NCBI GenBank assembly: GCA_002238485.1
Contig: MPMG01000002.1
Span: 418,509-482,508 of the forward strand
Source of the DNA: Chloroflexi bacterium bin20
GTDB taxonomy: Bacteria; Chloroflexota; Anaerolineae; Aggregatilineales; Phototrophicaceae
Length of the DNA stretch: 64,000 nucleotides
Direction of reading: 5' to 3'
In this document: one piece after another, positions 8,048-16,854 of the stretch
Layout of the letters: every line of letters begins with the position of its first letter
Numbering within the stretch: the stretch's first letter is position 1
Translations under genes and position numbers: made by a program
The notes under the pieces: generated by a model
Told to the model about the DNA's origin: nothing
What the model saw: the letters and a program-made list of their open reading frames with translations, nothing else
Database searches by the model: none

Positions 8048-9229
8048 TTATGCGACGCTATAATTCGCCACCACCGGCAGCATGCGCCCGACCGCTTCGC
8101 GCAGGGTCTCGATATCTTCCAGCATGGTAATGCGCACATAATCGCGCCACTTTTCGCCAAAAGCCGTGCCCGGGAAGATCAACACGCGCGCTTCTTTCAA
8201 CAGCAAATAAGAAAGCTCGGCGGCGTGAATACCCGTGGTCGAACAATCCGCCCACACAAAAAGCCCGCCCCGCGGCTCTCCGAAGGCGAATTGCATCTGC
8301 CGCAATCCCTCCAGAAGCGTCGCCCGCCGTTGTGTATAAATGTCCAGATATTCCGCCACGCAATCTTGGGGTCCCGTGATGGCAGCCAAGCCCGCCCACT
8401 GCGACACAGTGGCGACAGGACCGGTGGTCAGCTGTTTGATGCGCGCCATGGCAGCGATGACATCGGCCGGCGCCGCCACATAGCCACAACGCCAGCCGGT
8501 CATGGCGTAGGCTTTGGAGAAGGCATCGAGCGTGATGGTGCGAGACGCCATGCCGGGCAGCGAGCCGATGCTGAAATGACGCCAGGGCGGATAGACGATC
8601 TTGCCATAAATCTCATCGACAATGACGATCAGATTGTGGCGGATGGCCAGCTCGGCGATAGCGCGCAGACGGTCTTCGGTGACGATGCCGGCTGTCGGAT
8701 TGCTGGGCGTTACGATGAGCAAGGCTTTGCTTTCTGGCGTGATGGCGGCTTCCAGCGCCTGGGCAGACAAGTTGAAGGCATCTTCGCGCGTGGTCGGCAC
8801 CAGCTGCATGACGCCGCCGGCGCGTTTGATAGCGTCATCGTAGGAACTGTAGCGCGGGTCGGGCGCCAGGATGTGGTCGCCGGGATTGATGACAGCCTGC
8901 ACAGCCAGGAAGAGTCCCTCCTGCCCGCCCGTGGTCACCATACAATTTTCAGGACCAACTGGCAGACCATTGTGCTGGCGCAGGTGGTCGGCGATTGCTT
9001 CGCGCAGAGCCGGCATGCCCGCGACTGTGGTCGCGCCACTGTGTCCATCGCGCAGGGCACGTTCGGCAGCGGCCACGATATGCGGCGGGGTAGGCAGGTC
9101 GGGATCGCCGCGTCCCAGCGCAATCACGCCGTCCAGTTCGCGCGCCATTTCCATCAAGGCATAACGCAGCTGTGTGCCATCAGCCGCCAGCTCGCGTATG
9201 CTCTGCGGGATCTTGGGATTGTGTTTCAT
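8048..9229 (-). CDS. Class I/II PLP aminotransferase
   Basis: This fold-type I aminotransferase of 393 residues transfers amino groups from an amino acid to a 2-oxo acid using pyridoxal phosphate. It has the GDPDLPTP N-terminal motif, GGQEGLF, the NPTAGIV Asn segment, the DEIYGKIVY Asp/Tyr segment, the SKAYAMTGWRCGY motif with the Schiff-base Lys, and a C-terminal Arg in the RITML segment. Start ATG 9229 overlaps the stop of the upstream aminotransferase-like gene by four bases. Length is normal for the family. The amino-acid specificity is not evident. Confidence 0.92.
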   Translation of the reverse strand: MKHNPKIPQSIRELAADGTQLRYALMEMARELDGVIALGRGDPDLPTPPHIVAAAERALRDGHSGATTVAGMPALREAIADHLRQHNGLPVGPENCMVTTGGQEGLFLAVQAVINPGDHILAPDPRYSSYDDAIKRAGGVMQLVPTTREDAFNLSAQALEAAITPESKALLIVTPSNPTAGIVTEDRLRAIAELAIRHNLIVIVDEIYGKIVYPPWRHFSIGSLPGMASRTITLDAFSKAYAMTGWRCGYVAAPADVIAAMARIKQLTTGPVATVSQWAGLAAITGPQDCVAEYLDIYTQRRATLLEGLRQMQFAFGEPRGGLFVWADCSTTGIHAAELSYLLLKEARVLIFPGTAFGEKWRDYVRITMLEDIETLREAVGRMLPVVANYSVA

Positions 9230-9945
9230 GCGCCGCCTCCAGCTTCCAGCCAAGCCAAGCCCGCCCATTGCGAAACAGCCGTTGTGCAAATCGTGATGGC
9301 TTGCTTGCCCGCCCGCAGACGCAATGCCGCCGCCGAGCCAGCCATCCAGCCCAGCCGCCAGCCCGCCAGCCCATGCGAAAGCGAATCGATCGTCACGACT
9401 CGCTCCGCAAGCTGCTCATCTTGGGCCGGATGGAAGTCATCGGTCGCGCAAAAACTTTTGTCCCAGATGATCCACCAGTCGGCAGCTTGTGCCAGCCGCA
9501 GCCAGTTCAAAACAGCGGGGCGGTCATCATCGGGTCGCAGGTAGAGCAGGCGCAGGGCAGCGTCTGACGCCTGGACGACATGCCCGCCCAGCAGCTGCAG
9601 CGGACCGCGGATCAACGTGTCATCGCCCAGGCAGAGCGCCGCGCCACCCGGCTCTGTCAGCAGAGTCAAGGCCACATATCGCGCTTCGGTGCTGCCACAG
9701 GTTATGGTAACTTCGCTGGCATCCACGCGCACAGCCCAGCGTTCGCGCAGGTGATTGGCCACCCAGGCGCGCAACTCGGGGATGCCGGGGCGGTCGGTGT
9801 AATGCGTTTCTCCGCGCGCCAGGGCGGCGGCGGCTGCATCAATGACATGCAGCGGCGTTGGCGGAGTTTCTGGCGGCGGGCGCAGCGCAGCCAATGTGGC
9901 GAAGCGCTTAGCCAGCGGCCGGCTCAAAGTTTGTGGTGGGTTCAT
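9226..9945 (-). CDS. Truncated aminotransferase-like protein lacking PLP lysine
   Basis: This 239-residue protein resembles the N-terminal two thirds of a class I/II aminotransferase. It has a THYTDRPGIPELRAW segment, a CGSTEARY cofactor-loop segment and a DKSF segment. Where the family has S-x-S-K-x-x-G-L-A-G-W-R, it reads SLSHGLAGWRLG: the PLP lysine is absent and two residues are deleted. The chain ends shortly after VSQWAGLA, a motif it shares with the downstream full-length enzyme, so the C-terminal domain is missing. ATG 9945 has AAAGGCGAG upstream. It overlaps the intact aminotransferase by ATGA. It may be a decaying duplicate or a non-catalytic partner. Confidence 0.75.
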   Translation of the reverse strand: MNPPQTLSRPLAKRFATLAALRPPPETPPTPLHVIDAAAAALARGETHYTDRPGIPELRAWVANHLRERWAVRVDASEVTITCGSTEARYVALTLLTEPGGAALCLGDDTLIRGPLQLLGGHVVQASDAALRLLYLRPDDDRPAVLNWLRLAQAADWWIIWDKSFCATDDFHPAQDEQLAERVVTIDSLSHGLAGWRLGWMAGSAAALRLRAGKQAITICTTAVSQWAGLAWLEAGGGA

Positions 9946-10006
9946 GGCGGCTCGCCTTTGCACTAGCTGGTCATTGTTGCGCTTGTCGAAAAAAAACGCG
10001 CGCCGG

Positions 10007-11059
10007 TCACAAGGCAAATTCCACGCCCAGCGTATCCGCCAGCGCTCGCAGGCGGTCAAAAACCTGGGCATCGAGCAGGGCGCCATCGCGGCGATAGCTT
10101 TGCTCGCGCCGGTGGTCGATCTCGCCGGGCACCAGGATCTCGTCAAAACCAGGCCGCAGGGCGCTGCTCTTGATCTCGGCGATAAAGGCATCCATGCGCG
10201 CTTTGAAAAGGTCGAGAGGCATAAAAAAGTCGATGTGAATAGCGATGAAGGTATGCGCCACATCCAGCTTGGCAATGTTGCGATCGTGGTAAGGCGTCAA
10301 GCCAAAGCCGCCGCCCGTGATGACGCCCGTCAACACATCGGTAAACAGCGACAAGCCATAACCCTTGTACTCGCCGATGCCCAACAACGCGCCCGCCATG
10401 GCTGCGGTGGGCTGGTCGGTTTCCTGTCCGTCTGGCGTCAGCGCCCAGTCACGCGGCATCGTTTGGCCCTGGCGTTCGCGCCAGCGCATCATGCCTTTGC
10501 CAGCGGTGGTCAGCGCGATATCCAGCACGACCGGGAAGCCGCCGCTGGGCGCTGCCAAGCCCCAGGGATTGGTGCCGACGCGCGCTTCTCGTCCTCCCCA
10601 GGGCGCCATTTCTGCGCCGGCATTGGTGATGGCGATGCCGATGCAATCATCGTTCAGGGCGCGCCGCGCATGAAAGCCAGAACTGCCGAAATGCGTGCTG
10701 TTGTGCACGAATGCCGCGCCGATGCCACAGACGCGGGCTTTCTGGGCCGCCAGCGCCATGGCTTCTTGCCCGACCACCGAGCCCATCGTCATGCGCGCGT
10801 CGATCAGCGCCAGCGCCGGCGATTCTTTGACGACCTCGATCGTTGTGCCCGGCTGGTACAAACCCTTGCGGATGCGCTCGTAGTAACCAGTCAAGCGGGC
10901 GACGCCCTGCCCTTGCCCGGGCAGACAGCGCAACTCGCTCTGCATCAGCCCGTTGGCGCAGTGTTGGATTTCGCTTTCGGACAAGCCCATAGCGCGGAAA
11001 GCCCGCCGCACAAAGGCATCCAGGCGGTTGACATCCACGCGGATCATTTGGATGCTCAT
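10007..11059 (-). CDS. Malate/L-lactate dehydrogenase family protein (Ldh_2)
   Basis: This 350-residue NAD(P)-dependent oxidoreductase belongs to the Ldh_2 family (malate/sulfolactate/ureidoglycolate dehydrogenases, YlbC/AllD type), distinct from classical LDH. Family motifs are an early GxG-poor helix region, HNSTHFGSSGFHARR near residues 117-131 with the catalytic His, GTNPWGLAAPSG near 158-169 and DIALTTAGKG. Such enzymes oxidise L-2-hydroxyacids or reduce 2-oxo acids or imines. GAGGAC lies eight bases before ATG 11059. It precedes the aminotransferase operon on the same strand and, with the LarA-like and D-specific dehydrogenase genes, could interconvert hydroxyacid enantiomers via the oxo acid; this is inference. 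Confidence 0.88.
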   Translation of the reverse strand: MSIQMIRVDVNRLDAFVRRAFRAMGLSESEIQHCANGLMQSELRCLPGQGQGVARLTGYYERIRKGLYQPGTTIEVVKESPALALIDARMTMGSVVGQEAMALAAQKARVCGIGAAFVHNSTHFGSSGFHARRALNDDCIGIAITNAGAEMAPWGGREARVGTNPWGLAAPSGGFPVVLDIALTTAGKGMMRWRERQGQTMPRDWALTPDGQETDQPTAAMAGALLGIGEYKGYGLSLFTDVLTGVITGGGFGLTPYHDRNIAKLDVAHTFIAIHIDFFMPLDLFKARMDAFIAEIKSSALRPGFDEILVPGEIDHRREQSYRRDGALLDAQVFDRLRALADTLGVEFAL

Positions 11060-11132
11060 TTATATGTCCTCAGATGCAATGACCCCGGTCGCCTCATCAG
11101 GATGCGGGATGGCTGCCGCGCTTGTGAGTCAT

Positions 11133-11165
11133 TGGGCGAATCACCACCTCGCCCCTACACGATTC
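11133..11165. repeat. GGGCGA-type hairpin repeat
   Basis: This imperfect hairpin GGGCGAATCACCACCTCGCCC is followed by CTACACGATTCCC between the DUF4438 and Ldh_2 genes. It closely matches the copy at 41744, which shares GCGAATCACC and CCTCGCCCCT. Confidence 0.65.
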
Positions 11166-11214
11166 CCGTTGCAACACACGCACGTTGTCGGCTTCCCGCG
11201 ATACCGATGCGGTA

Positions 11215-12087
11215 TCACAGCAGCAGGTCGCTCAGGTTGACGCCTGGCGCAAGCATAGGCGCGATATTCCCGCCCGCCGATGTCATGATCAACGTGATGC
11301 CCGGGCCATAGCCGGCGCGGGGGCTATCGCCTTGCGCGACCACGCCGATGCCCACCGCATTGCGCAGATAACCATGATTCCAGCTGCTGTCATAGTCGGT
11401 CAGCGCGACGACATCGCCCAGCCGCAGCTCGTGCAGGCCAGCCTCTTGCAGGGCAGCGCGGTCGGCCGTCTGAATATGGATCGAGCCGCCATCGCTGACC
11501 AAGCCCGCGCCTGCGCCCAGCAAATGCGGCGGCGCCTGCGCCACCACCGGCACCGCCAGTTTGCCATCGTCTGTCGTGGCGACTTCTAGCGCATCGACCA
11601 ATTCTGGCGAGCAGCCTTTGAGCATGATATCGGGATGGTCGTCGAACTTGAGGCCCGTGCCTTTGGCTTTGATGACGATTTTATCGCCGATAGCCAGCTC
11701 TTCGCGCACAGCTTGATCAAAGTGGATGATGACATGTTCGCTGAAGCGCCCGGTCTTGCCAGTGACCGTGCCGCGCGCTTTGCTGGCATTGCCGGTCATG
11801 ACGATCGCGGTGTTGCCCACGCAGGACAGCACATTCAGCCCACGGTTGCCAGTGGCGTCGTCCAGCTTGACGCTGACGCCCGGATGCACGCAGTCGGCCA
11901 GCCAGCCATAAGCGCTGTCGCCCACCGAGACATTGTAGACGATGCTGCCATAGGCGGGCAACAGGAAGGGTCTGCCATCAGCCGCCAGCGAGTAGGGCAT
12001 GGCCGGCAAGGGGGGCATGCGCGGCGGTGTGATGATGCCCTGCACCGATAGGCTGATCACCTGGTTTGCGTTGTTTTTTGCGCTCAT
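11215..12087 (-). CDS. DUF4438 domain protein, paralogue 2
   Basis: This 290-residue protein of the DUF4438 family has no established biochemical role that I know. Visible conserved blocks shared with its upstream neighbour are GDSAYGWLADCVHPGVS, a CVGN(T/R)A segment, VTGKTGRF, a TGLKFDDHPDIMLKGCSPEL block, LRLGDVVAL and YGPGITLIMT. It has no signal peptide or membrane segment. The start ATG 12087 overlaps the stop of the paralogue at 12084 by ATGA, so the pair is a translationally coupled tandem and may form a heteromer. Context with LarA-like and hydroxyacid genes suggests a metabolic enzyme or cofactor role. Confidence 0.82.
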   Translation of the reverse strand: MSAKNNANQVISLSVQGIITPPRMPPLPAMPYSLAADGRPFLLPAYGSIVYNVSVGDSAYGWLADCVHPGVSVKLDDATGNRGLNVLSCVGNTAIVMTGNASKARGTVTGKTGRFSEHVIIHFDQAVREELAIGDKIVIKAKGTGLKFDDHPDIMLKGCSPELVDALEVATTDDGKLAVPVVAQAPPHLLGAGAGLVSDGGSIHIQTADRAALQEAGLHELRLGDVVALTDYDSSWNHGYLRNAVGIGVVAQGDSPRAGYGPGITLIMTSAGGNIAPMLAPGVNLSDLLL

Positions 12088-12944
12088 GCTGCCTCTCGGA
12101 TATTCATATAATTGGCGATATTGGCTGCGGGGTCGATGCCCCACTCGATGCATGGCTCGGCACAGGTCATCAGCGTCAGGATGCCGGGACCATGCCCCGT
12201 CATCACCGAATCGCCATGAATGCACAAGCCGATGGTTACGGCGCCGGGTTTGTAGCCGCGTCCATAGCGATGGTCGGCGTGATTGACCACGACCAGGTCG
12301 CCCAGGCGCATTTGGTCGATGCCCAGCTCGGCCATCAGCGCGCGGTCGCCCGACATCAAATCCTGGTCGACAAAGTCGGGATTCAGTTCTGCGCCGCTGC
12401 CCATGATGCGGATAGGCAGCTCCATGGTGACGGGGATGCGGATTTTGCGCTCGTCTACCGCTTCGATGGGCAAGCTTTCGATCAAGCGCGGGCTGCATTT
12501 TTTGAGCGTGATATGCGGATAGTCGACCAGCTGCAAGCCCTGCCCCAGCGTGCGGATCTGCACAGCATCGCCCACTGCGATCAGGTCGGCGGCTTCTGGC
12601 GGAAAGTCGACCAGCAGGCGGGCGTGCTCGCCGGTTACAATGCCTTCTGTGCCTTTGGCCAAGCCGCTCATCAAAAAAGCGCGATTGCCCATGCAAGTGA
12701 GGTAGTGCATGGCATAGTCGGCATCGAGGTCGGGATGAGCGATAGACGCGCCTGGCTCGAGGTGGTCGGCTGCCCAGCCAAAAGCGGCATCGCCGACGCG
12801 CGCGTTGTAAATGAAGCCGGACATGCCGGGCAAGATAGTGGCTTGTCCATCGGCTTGGGGGATATAGCCGCGCACTGTCGGCTGGCTGACAAAACCGACG
12901 ACCGCCATTTCGACCAGCTGCGCGGCGTTGGTGGCTAATGCCAT
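12084..12944 (-). CDS. DUF4438 domain protein, paralogue 1
   Basis: This 286-residue DUF4438 protein is the first gene of the tandem pair. It shares with its neighbour GDAAFGWAADHLEPGAS, TCMGNRAF, VTGEHARL, GLQLVDYPHITLKKCSP, MRLGDLVVV and the GHGPGILTLMT ending. ATG 12944 has AAGGAG six to seven bases upstream; the frame upstream of it is a chance extension. The promoter should lie in the 181-bp gap shared with the divergent hydroxyacid dehydrogenase at 13126, which suggests common control. The function is unknown. Confidence 0.85.
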   Translation of the reverse strand: MALATNAAQLVEMAVVGFVSQPTVRGYIPQADGQATILPGMSGFIYNARVGDAAFGWAADHLEPGASIAHPDLDADYAMHYLTCMGNRAFLMSGLAKGTEGIVTGEHARLLVDFPPEAADLIAVGDAVQIRTLGQGLQLVDYPHITLKKCSPRLIESLPIEAVDERKIRIPVTMELPIRIMGSGAELNPDFVDQDLMSGDRALMAELGIDQMRLGDLVVVNHADHRYGRGYKPGAVTIGLCIHGDSVMTGHGPGILTLMTCAEPCIEWGIDPAANIANYMNIREAA

Positions 12945-13125
12945 AGAAATCTCCTTGTATGAATAGTTGCTTGTTCGGGCATCGCGCGGACTGTAACAGC
13001 TTTGGGGGGCGAGGGCAACGAATCTGCGACTGCGCCCATAGTACCTTTGTGGTTCAAATTGACGCGACAGACGCAAAAATCTATACTCGGCAGGCAAGCT
13101 GCCAATCAATCTAGGAGTCCCTATC
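12945..13125. promoter_or_regulatory. Divergent promoter region
   Basis: This 181-bp gap lies between divergently transcribed DUF4438 and D-2-hydroxyacid dehydrogenase genes. It must hold promoters for both directions. I see ribosome sites at each end (AAGGAG and GGAG) but no convincing operator palindrome. Confidence 0.45.
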
Positions 13126-14091
13126 ATGACGAACACAAACGGCGAGCGGCAAACGGTGCTGATTTTGGACGAAGGCTACGAAGACGCGGCGGCATCACTG
13201 GCGGACGATTTTCCCGCGTTGCAACTCGTCACACAGCCGACCGGCAAGATTCGCGGGCTCGTCGCGCAGACAGCACAGGTGGATGATGCCCTGCTGGACG
13301 AAATGCCCGACCTACGCACTGCGCTGAAACTGGGGCGCAGTTATACCAACTTTGACATGCCTGCCCTGCGCCGGCGCGATATCAGCTTCGCCGCCGTGCC
13401 GCGCAAAGGACCCAACTGCGTGGCCGAGCTGGCGCTGACGCTCATCCTGGCGCTGAGCAAAGACATCGTGAGCGGACACGAGGCGGTCGCCATGGGCGCC
13501 TATCGGTATCGTGGCATGGTCCCAGAGCTGACCTCCCAGCGCAAAATCGCTTTCCACTGGATGAAGAACGAGCGCGTACACGAAGTCGGCGGCAAGACTC
13601 TGGGCATCATCGGCATGGGCGAGATCAGCTGCGAGCTCGCTCGGCGCGCCAGCGTCCTGGGCATGCGCAACATCTATTACAAGCGCAGCCCGCTTTCGCC
13701 CGAACTGGAAGCGGCATTTGACGCCAGCTATGCCCCGCTGAACGATGTGCTGCAACAGAGCGATTATGTCTGTGTGGCTGTGCCGCATACACCCGAAACC
13801 GAGCGCATGATCGGCGCGCAGCAGCTGGATTTGATGAAACCCAGCGCCTTTCTGGTGAATATCGCGCGCGGCGGCATCATAGACGAAGACGCCCTGATCG
13901 ACGCGCTGGCAGAAAATCGCATCGCCGGCGCCGGCTTGGATGTCTTCACTTTCGAGCCGCTGCCAGCCGAAAGCCCCTTAACCGCGTTGGACAATGTCAT
14001 TTTGTGTCCGCATATCGGTGGCGGCACCGGCACGAACCGCACGATCGAGCTGCGCGCCGGGCTGGAGAAAATGCGCGAGATGCTGGCCTAG
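13126..14091 (+). CDS. D-2-hydroxyacid dehydrogenase
   Basis: This NAD-binding D-isomer-specific 2-hydroxyacid dehydrogenase of 321 residues is complete, unlike the broken copy at 775. The nucleotide motif is LGIIGMGEISCELARRA near residues 158-174, the catalytic Arg is in NIARGGIIDE, the Glu in FEPLP and the His in CPHIGGG. The N-terminal substrate domain carries a KLGRSYTNFDMPAL segment. A GGAG site precedes ATG 13126. It is divergent from the DUF4438 pair. Likely reactions are reversible reduction of a 2-oxo acid such as glyoxylate, hydroxypyruvate or phosphoglycerate-like substrates; specificity is not resolvable. Confidence 0.9.
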   Translation: MTNTNGERQTVLILDEGYEDAAASLADDFPALQLVTQPTGKIRGLVAQTAQVDDALLDEMPDLRTALKLGRSYTNFDMPALRRRDISFAAVPRKGPNCVAELALTLILALSKDIVSGHEAVAMGAYRYRGMVPELTSQRKIAFHWMKNERVHEVGGKTLGIIGMGEISCELARRASVLGMRNIYYKRSPLSPELEAAFDASYAPLNDVLQQSDYVCVAVPHTPETERMIGAQQLDLMKPSAFLVNIARGGIIDEDALIDALAENRIAGAGLDVFTFEPLPAESPLTALDNVILCPHIGGGTGTNRTIELRAGLEKMREMLA

Positions 14092-14113
14092 TTTTTGGGC
14101 GGAGAGATGCCAA

Positions 14114-15772
14114 TCAATTCACAGGCGTCTCGCTGACCAGGAAAGCAGCGATATACCCCGTGCCGCCACTGGGCAAGCGCAGCTCGAACCAATCGCCGCT
14201 GTCGTCCAGCACATCCAGCGGGTCGCCACCTTGTACGACAGCCACCACCCCGCAAGCTGTAGAGCCACAGCTGCGCACATTGGCGAAACCCTCGACATCC
14301 ACAAACCAGGTCTGCGTTTCGCCGATACCTAGAACCGCCTCGATGGCGTTCAGGCGCTCGCCCAGCTGAACAATGGCATTGGGCAAAGCCAGCGTGTAGG
14401 GAATCTCGACAGCGAATGCGCCGTCGCTTTCCAGCTTGATAGCAGCCACAAAGTCGGCAGCGATGTCCCGCATCTGCATGCCCAGCCGGACAGCATCATC
14501 ACAACGTGGCAAATGCGCCCAAAGCAAGGCGCGGAAAGCCAGCGATTCCTGCTCCAGCGATTGCTGCTGAGCAAAGTCGGTTGTGGACAAAGAGGCGCGC
14601 ATCAAGCTGTGAAAGACGGGCGTGATATAGACTGTGACAAAACGCAGGTCGGCATCGCTGCAGGCGGCGATCTGGCTGGAGAGCGGGGCGCTGGCGCGGG
14701 CAGCCTCCAAGCGCAGCAGGGCATCATCCAGGCGGGCACGATTCTCCGATTCAGGCGCGCCCAGCCATTCGTCCAGCCACCAGCGGAGCGCGAAGACTTC
14801 GTCGCACACCGGCAAAGGAGACAGCACGTTGCCGCGATAATCAAGATGCAGCTGGCTGCGCTGCAAGGCGTCGCCCGTCTCTTTGAAAGCGGGCAAAAAG
14901 TCGCTGTCGATAGCAGCAAGCGCGCTGTCCAGTTGGTCGCGGCTGCAAGCGGGTAAATGGCGCTTTTCGGCGGACCGCAGGGCTGCGGCTGCTGTGCCCG
15001 GGGCAGAGGGCGCTTGCCAGGATGCGATGCGCTCCATGCCGACTTCTGCCAGCGCGATGAAGGGATTCTGCGCCGCTGGGACGCCCACAAAGGCGAAGCT
15101 GAGGCTGGTCGCGCTGTCGGTAAGGGCGGCGTTTAGCGCCTGCGCCAGTGCGATCGTCTCGGCGCAAAGGGGCAAGGCGGGCAGCCTGTTGGCGCGCCAG
15201 GTCAATCGCTCATTCAGCACGGCAGAAAAGGCGTCGCGGCTATCCAGATTGTCGGCTGTCGACAAGAGTCCGAGCAAGTCGGCTGCGGCTGCGGCATAGG
15301 CGTCAAGTTGCTGCGTTGCGCAGGTGGGCAGCTGTCGTTGCTCGGGCGCTTGTGCCAGCGAGCGGTCATTGACGAAAGTGGCAGCCAGGCGATCGTTGAT
15401 CTGCTGGTCGTGATCGGGCAACGTCAAGTAGGGATTATCGGCAGCCGGCGTGCCAGCCAGCTCCAGCGCGGCGCGGGCGGCGAAGTCGCCTCCCAGTTGG
15501 ACGAGCAGCGCGCCAAATTCAAGCGCTTCGACACACTGCGGCAACTGCGCCAGGACAGTCAGGCGGTCGCTGGCATGCTGCTGACTGTATGTCATCAGCG
15601 CGGTGAAATCGGCCGGGGGCTCGGCAAAGCGCGCCTGATAATCGACAACCAGGTCGAAAATGCGCAGGAATTCTGCGCGCGTGCAGATGGGCAGCTCGTC
15701 CTGAGCGCGAGCGATTGGCAAAGCGATCAACAAACAAAGGACGACGAGGATGGCAACAGAACTGCGGCGCAT
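14114..15772 (-). CDS. Secreted repeat protein with C-terminal SH3 domain
   Basis: This 552-residue exported protein has a signal peptide (SVAILVVLCLLIALPIARAQ, cleavage after about residue 23). The body contains about four diverged alpha-helical repeats of 100 to 130 residues, each opening with a short Pro/Cys motif (LPICTRAEF, LPTCATQQL, LPACSRDQL, IAACSDADL) and containing a second Cys in an LP-x-C-(E/D/V) motif, so disulfide pairs are likely. The last 65 residues form a bacterial SH3 (SH3_3-like) domain: NVRSCGSTACGVVAVV, then a GDWFELRLPSGGTGYI segment. SH3 domains of this kind bind cell-wall or surface polymers. It has no recognisable catalytic domain. It converges with the dehydrogenase at 13126. 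Confidence 0.8.
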   Translation of the reverse strand: MRRSSVAILVVLCLLIALPIARAQDELPICTRAEFLRIFDLVVDYQARFAEPPADFTALMTYSQQHASDRLTVLAQLPQCVEALEFGALLVQLGGDFAARAALELAGTPAADNPYLTLPDHDQQINDRLAATFVNDRSLAQAPEQRQLPTCATQQLDAYAAAAADLLGLLSTADNLDSRDAFSAVLNERLTWRANRLPALPLCAETIALAQALNAALTDSATSLSFAFVGVPAAQNPFIALAEVGMERIASWQAPSAPGTAAAALRSAEKRHLPACSRDQLDSALAAIDSDFLPAFKETGDALQRSQLHLDYRGNVLSPLPVCDEVFALRWWLDEWLGAPESENRARLDDALLRLEAARASAPLSSQIAACSDADLRFVTVYITPVFHSLMRASLSTTDFAQQQSLEQESLAFRALLWAHLPRCDDAVRLGMQMRDIAADFVAAIKLESDGAFAVEIPYTLALPNAIVQLGERLNAIEAVLGIGETQTWFVDVEGFANVRSCGSTACGVVAVVQGGDPLDVLDDSGDWFELRLPSGGTGYIAAFLVSETPVN

Positions 15773-15849
15773 GGCGCATCTTTCGCTACGAGAAGCTCAC
15801 AATCAAGTGGATTTTAGCATAGCCAGCGAGCAGGTTGGATATGTGTTTT

Positions 15850-16854
15850 TTATGCTTTGCTTTGGCGAAAATGCGGCAGCACCTGCCTGCCCAGGGTATT
15901 GATGGCGTCCAGAATATGCGGTCCCAGCGGCGGACCGAAGCTGATATGCCGCGCGCCCATAGCCACCAGCCCTTCCAGCCGCTCGATCAGATCGCCTGCC
16001 CTGCCAGCAATGCCGATGCGCAACATGTCTGGGCTTACCATGGCTCTCGCCGCCGCCACATCGCCTTCTACATGACAGGCGCGGCGAATTGGCTCGAAGT
16101 CGGCGCGGGACAAGCCTAGCTGCGTCAGGATCAGCGGACTCATGGCGTGTCCATAATAGGCGACTTTGTCCGCCAACGTGTCTTCTGCCGCCCGCCGATC
16201 GTCCGAAACCGAGCACCAGATGCAAGCCGCCAGGTCGATATCCGCCTGCCTGCGACCTGTCCGCGCCAAGCCGCGCTGGATATGCGGCAACACGCCGGCG
16301 TAATGCTCGGGCGGGAAGAGCAGCGGCAAACCGCCATCGGCCACTGCGCCGATCTCTTCCAACATACGCGGACTCATTGCGCCCAGATAGATGGGTACGC
16401 GCCGCCGAGATTGAAAACGCAGCCAGGCTTCGTCCGTCCATTGCAGCGCTTTGCCCTGCATACGCGCATTTTCGCCTGCTGTCAGCTTGTTGATTGCTGC
16501 GACAGCCTCGACCACCGTGGTGCGGGGCAGATTCTGTTGCATGCCCAGCCAGCGCAGAAAGTCAGCCGCGCCCGCAGAAAGCCCCAGCAGAAAACGTCCA
16601 TCGCAATACTCATCCAGCGTGGCGGCAAACATGGCGATCTCGGCGGTGTGCAGGGTGTAGGGATTCAGGATGCAACTGCCGATTTCGATGACTTTGGTCG
16701 CCGCGGCCACCGCTGTCAGGATGACTGGCGCGCTGCGCAGGAAGAGATCGTTGCTCACCCAGAATTGGTCGAAGCCAGCCGCTTCTGCCGCGCGCGCATA
16801 GCGCACATAATCGCGCACGGGCAAGTCGTTGTTGAAGCGCAGACTGAAGATCAT
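15850..16854 (-). CDS. LLM-class (luciferase-like) flavin/F420 oxidoreductase
   Basis: This 334-residue TIM-barrel oxidoreductase of the bacterial luciferase superfamily is similar to F420-dependent methylene-tetrahydromethanopterin reductases. Typical segments are AAEAAGFDQFWVSNDLFLR near the N-terminus, GSCILNPYTLHTAEIAM (the non-prolyl cis peptide region), the GRFLLGLSAGAADFLRWLG cofactor loop and VPIYLGAMSPRMLE. Such enzymes oxidise or reduce small molecules with F420 or FMN. It overlaps the RidA gene upstream by ATGA and may work on a nitrogen-containing substrate with RidA and the adjacent D-amino-acid-oxidase-like enzyme; that is inference. Confidence 0.87.
   Translation of the reverse strand: MIFSLRFNNDLPVRDYVRYARAAEAAGFDQFWVSNDLFLRSAPVILTAVAAATKVIEIGSCILNPYTLHTAEIAMFAATLDEYCDGRFLLGLSAGAADFLRWLGMQQNLPRTTVVEAVAAINKLTAGENARMQGKALQWTDEAWLRFQSRRRVPIYLGAMSPRMLEEIGAVADGGLPLLFPPEHYAGVLPHIQRGLARTGRRQADIDLAACIWCSVSDDRRAAEDTLADKVAYYGHAMSPLILTQLGLSRADFEPIRRACHVEGDVAAARAMVSPDMLRIGIAGRAGDLIERLEGLVAMGARHISFGPPLGPHILDAINTLGRQVLPHFRQSKA

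Noticed and set aside
8030..9544. 504-codon open frame on the plus strand
   Set aside because: It is antisense to two aminotransferase genes with clear motifs; composition is low-complexity and no domain is recognisable.
9842..11311. 489-codon open frame on the plus strand
   Set aside because: It is a shadow of the Ldh_2 gene on the other strand, produced by GC-rich third positions.
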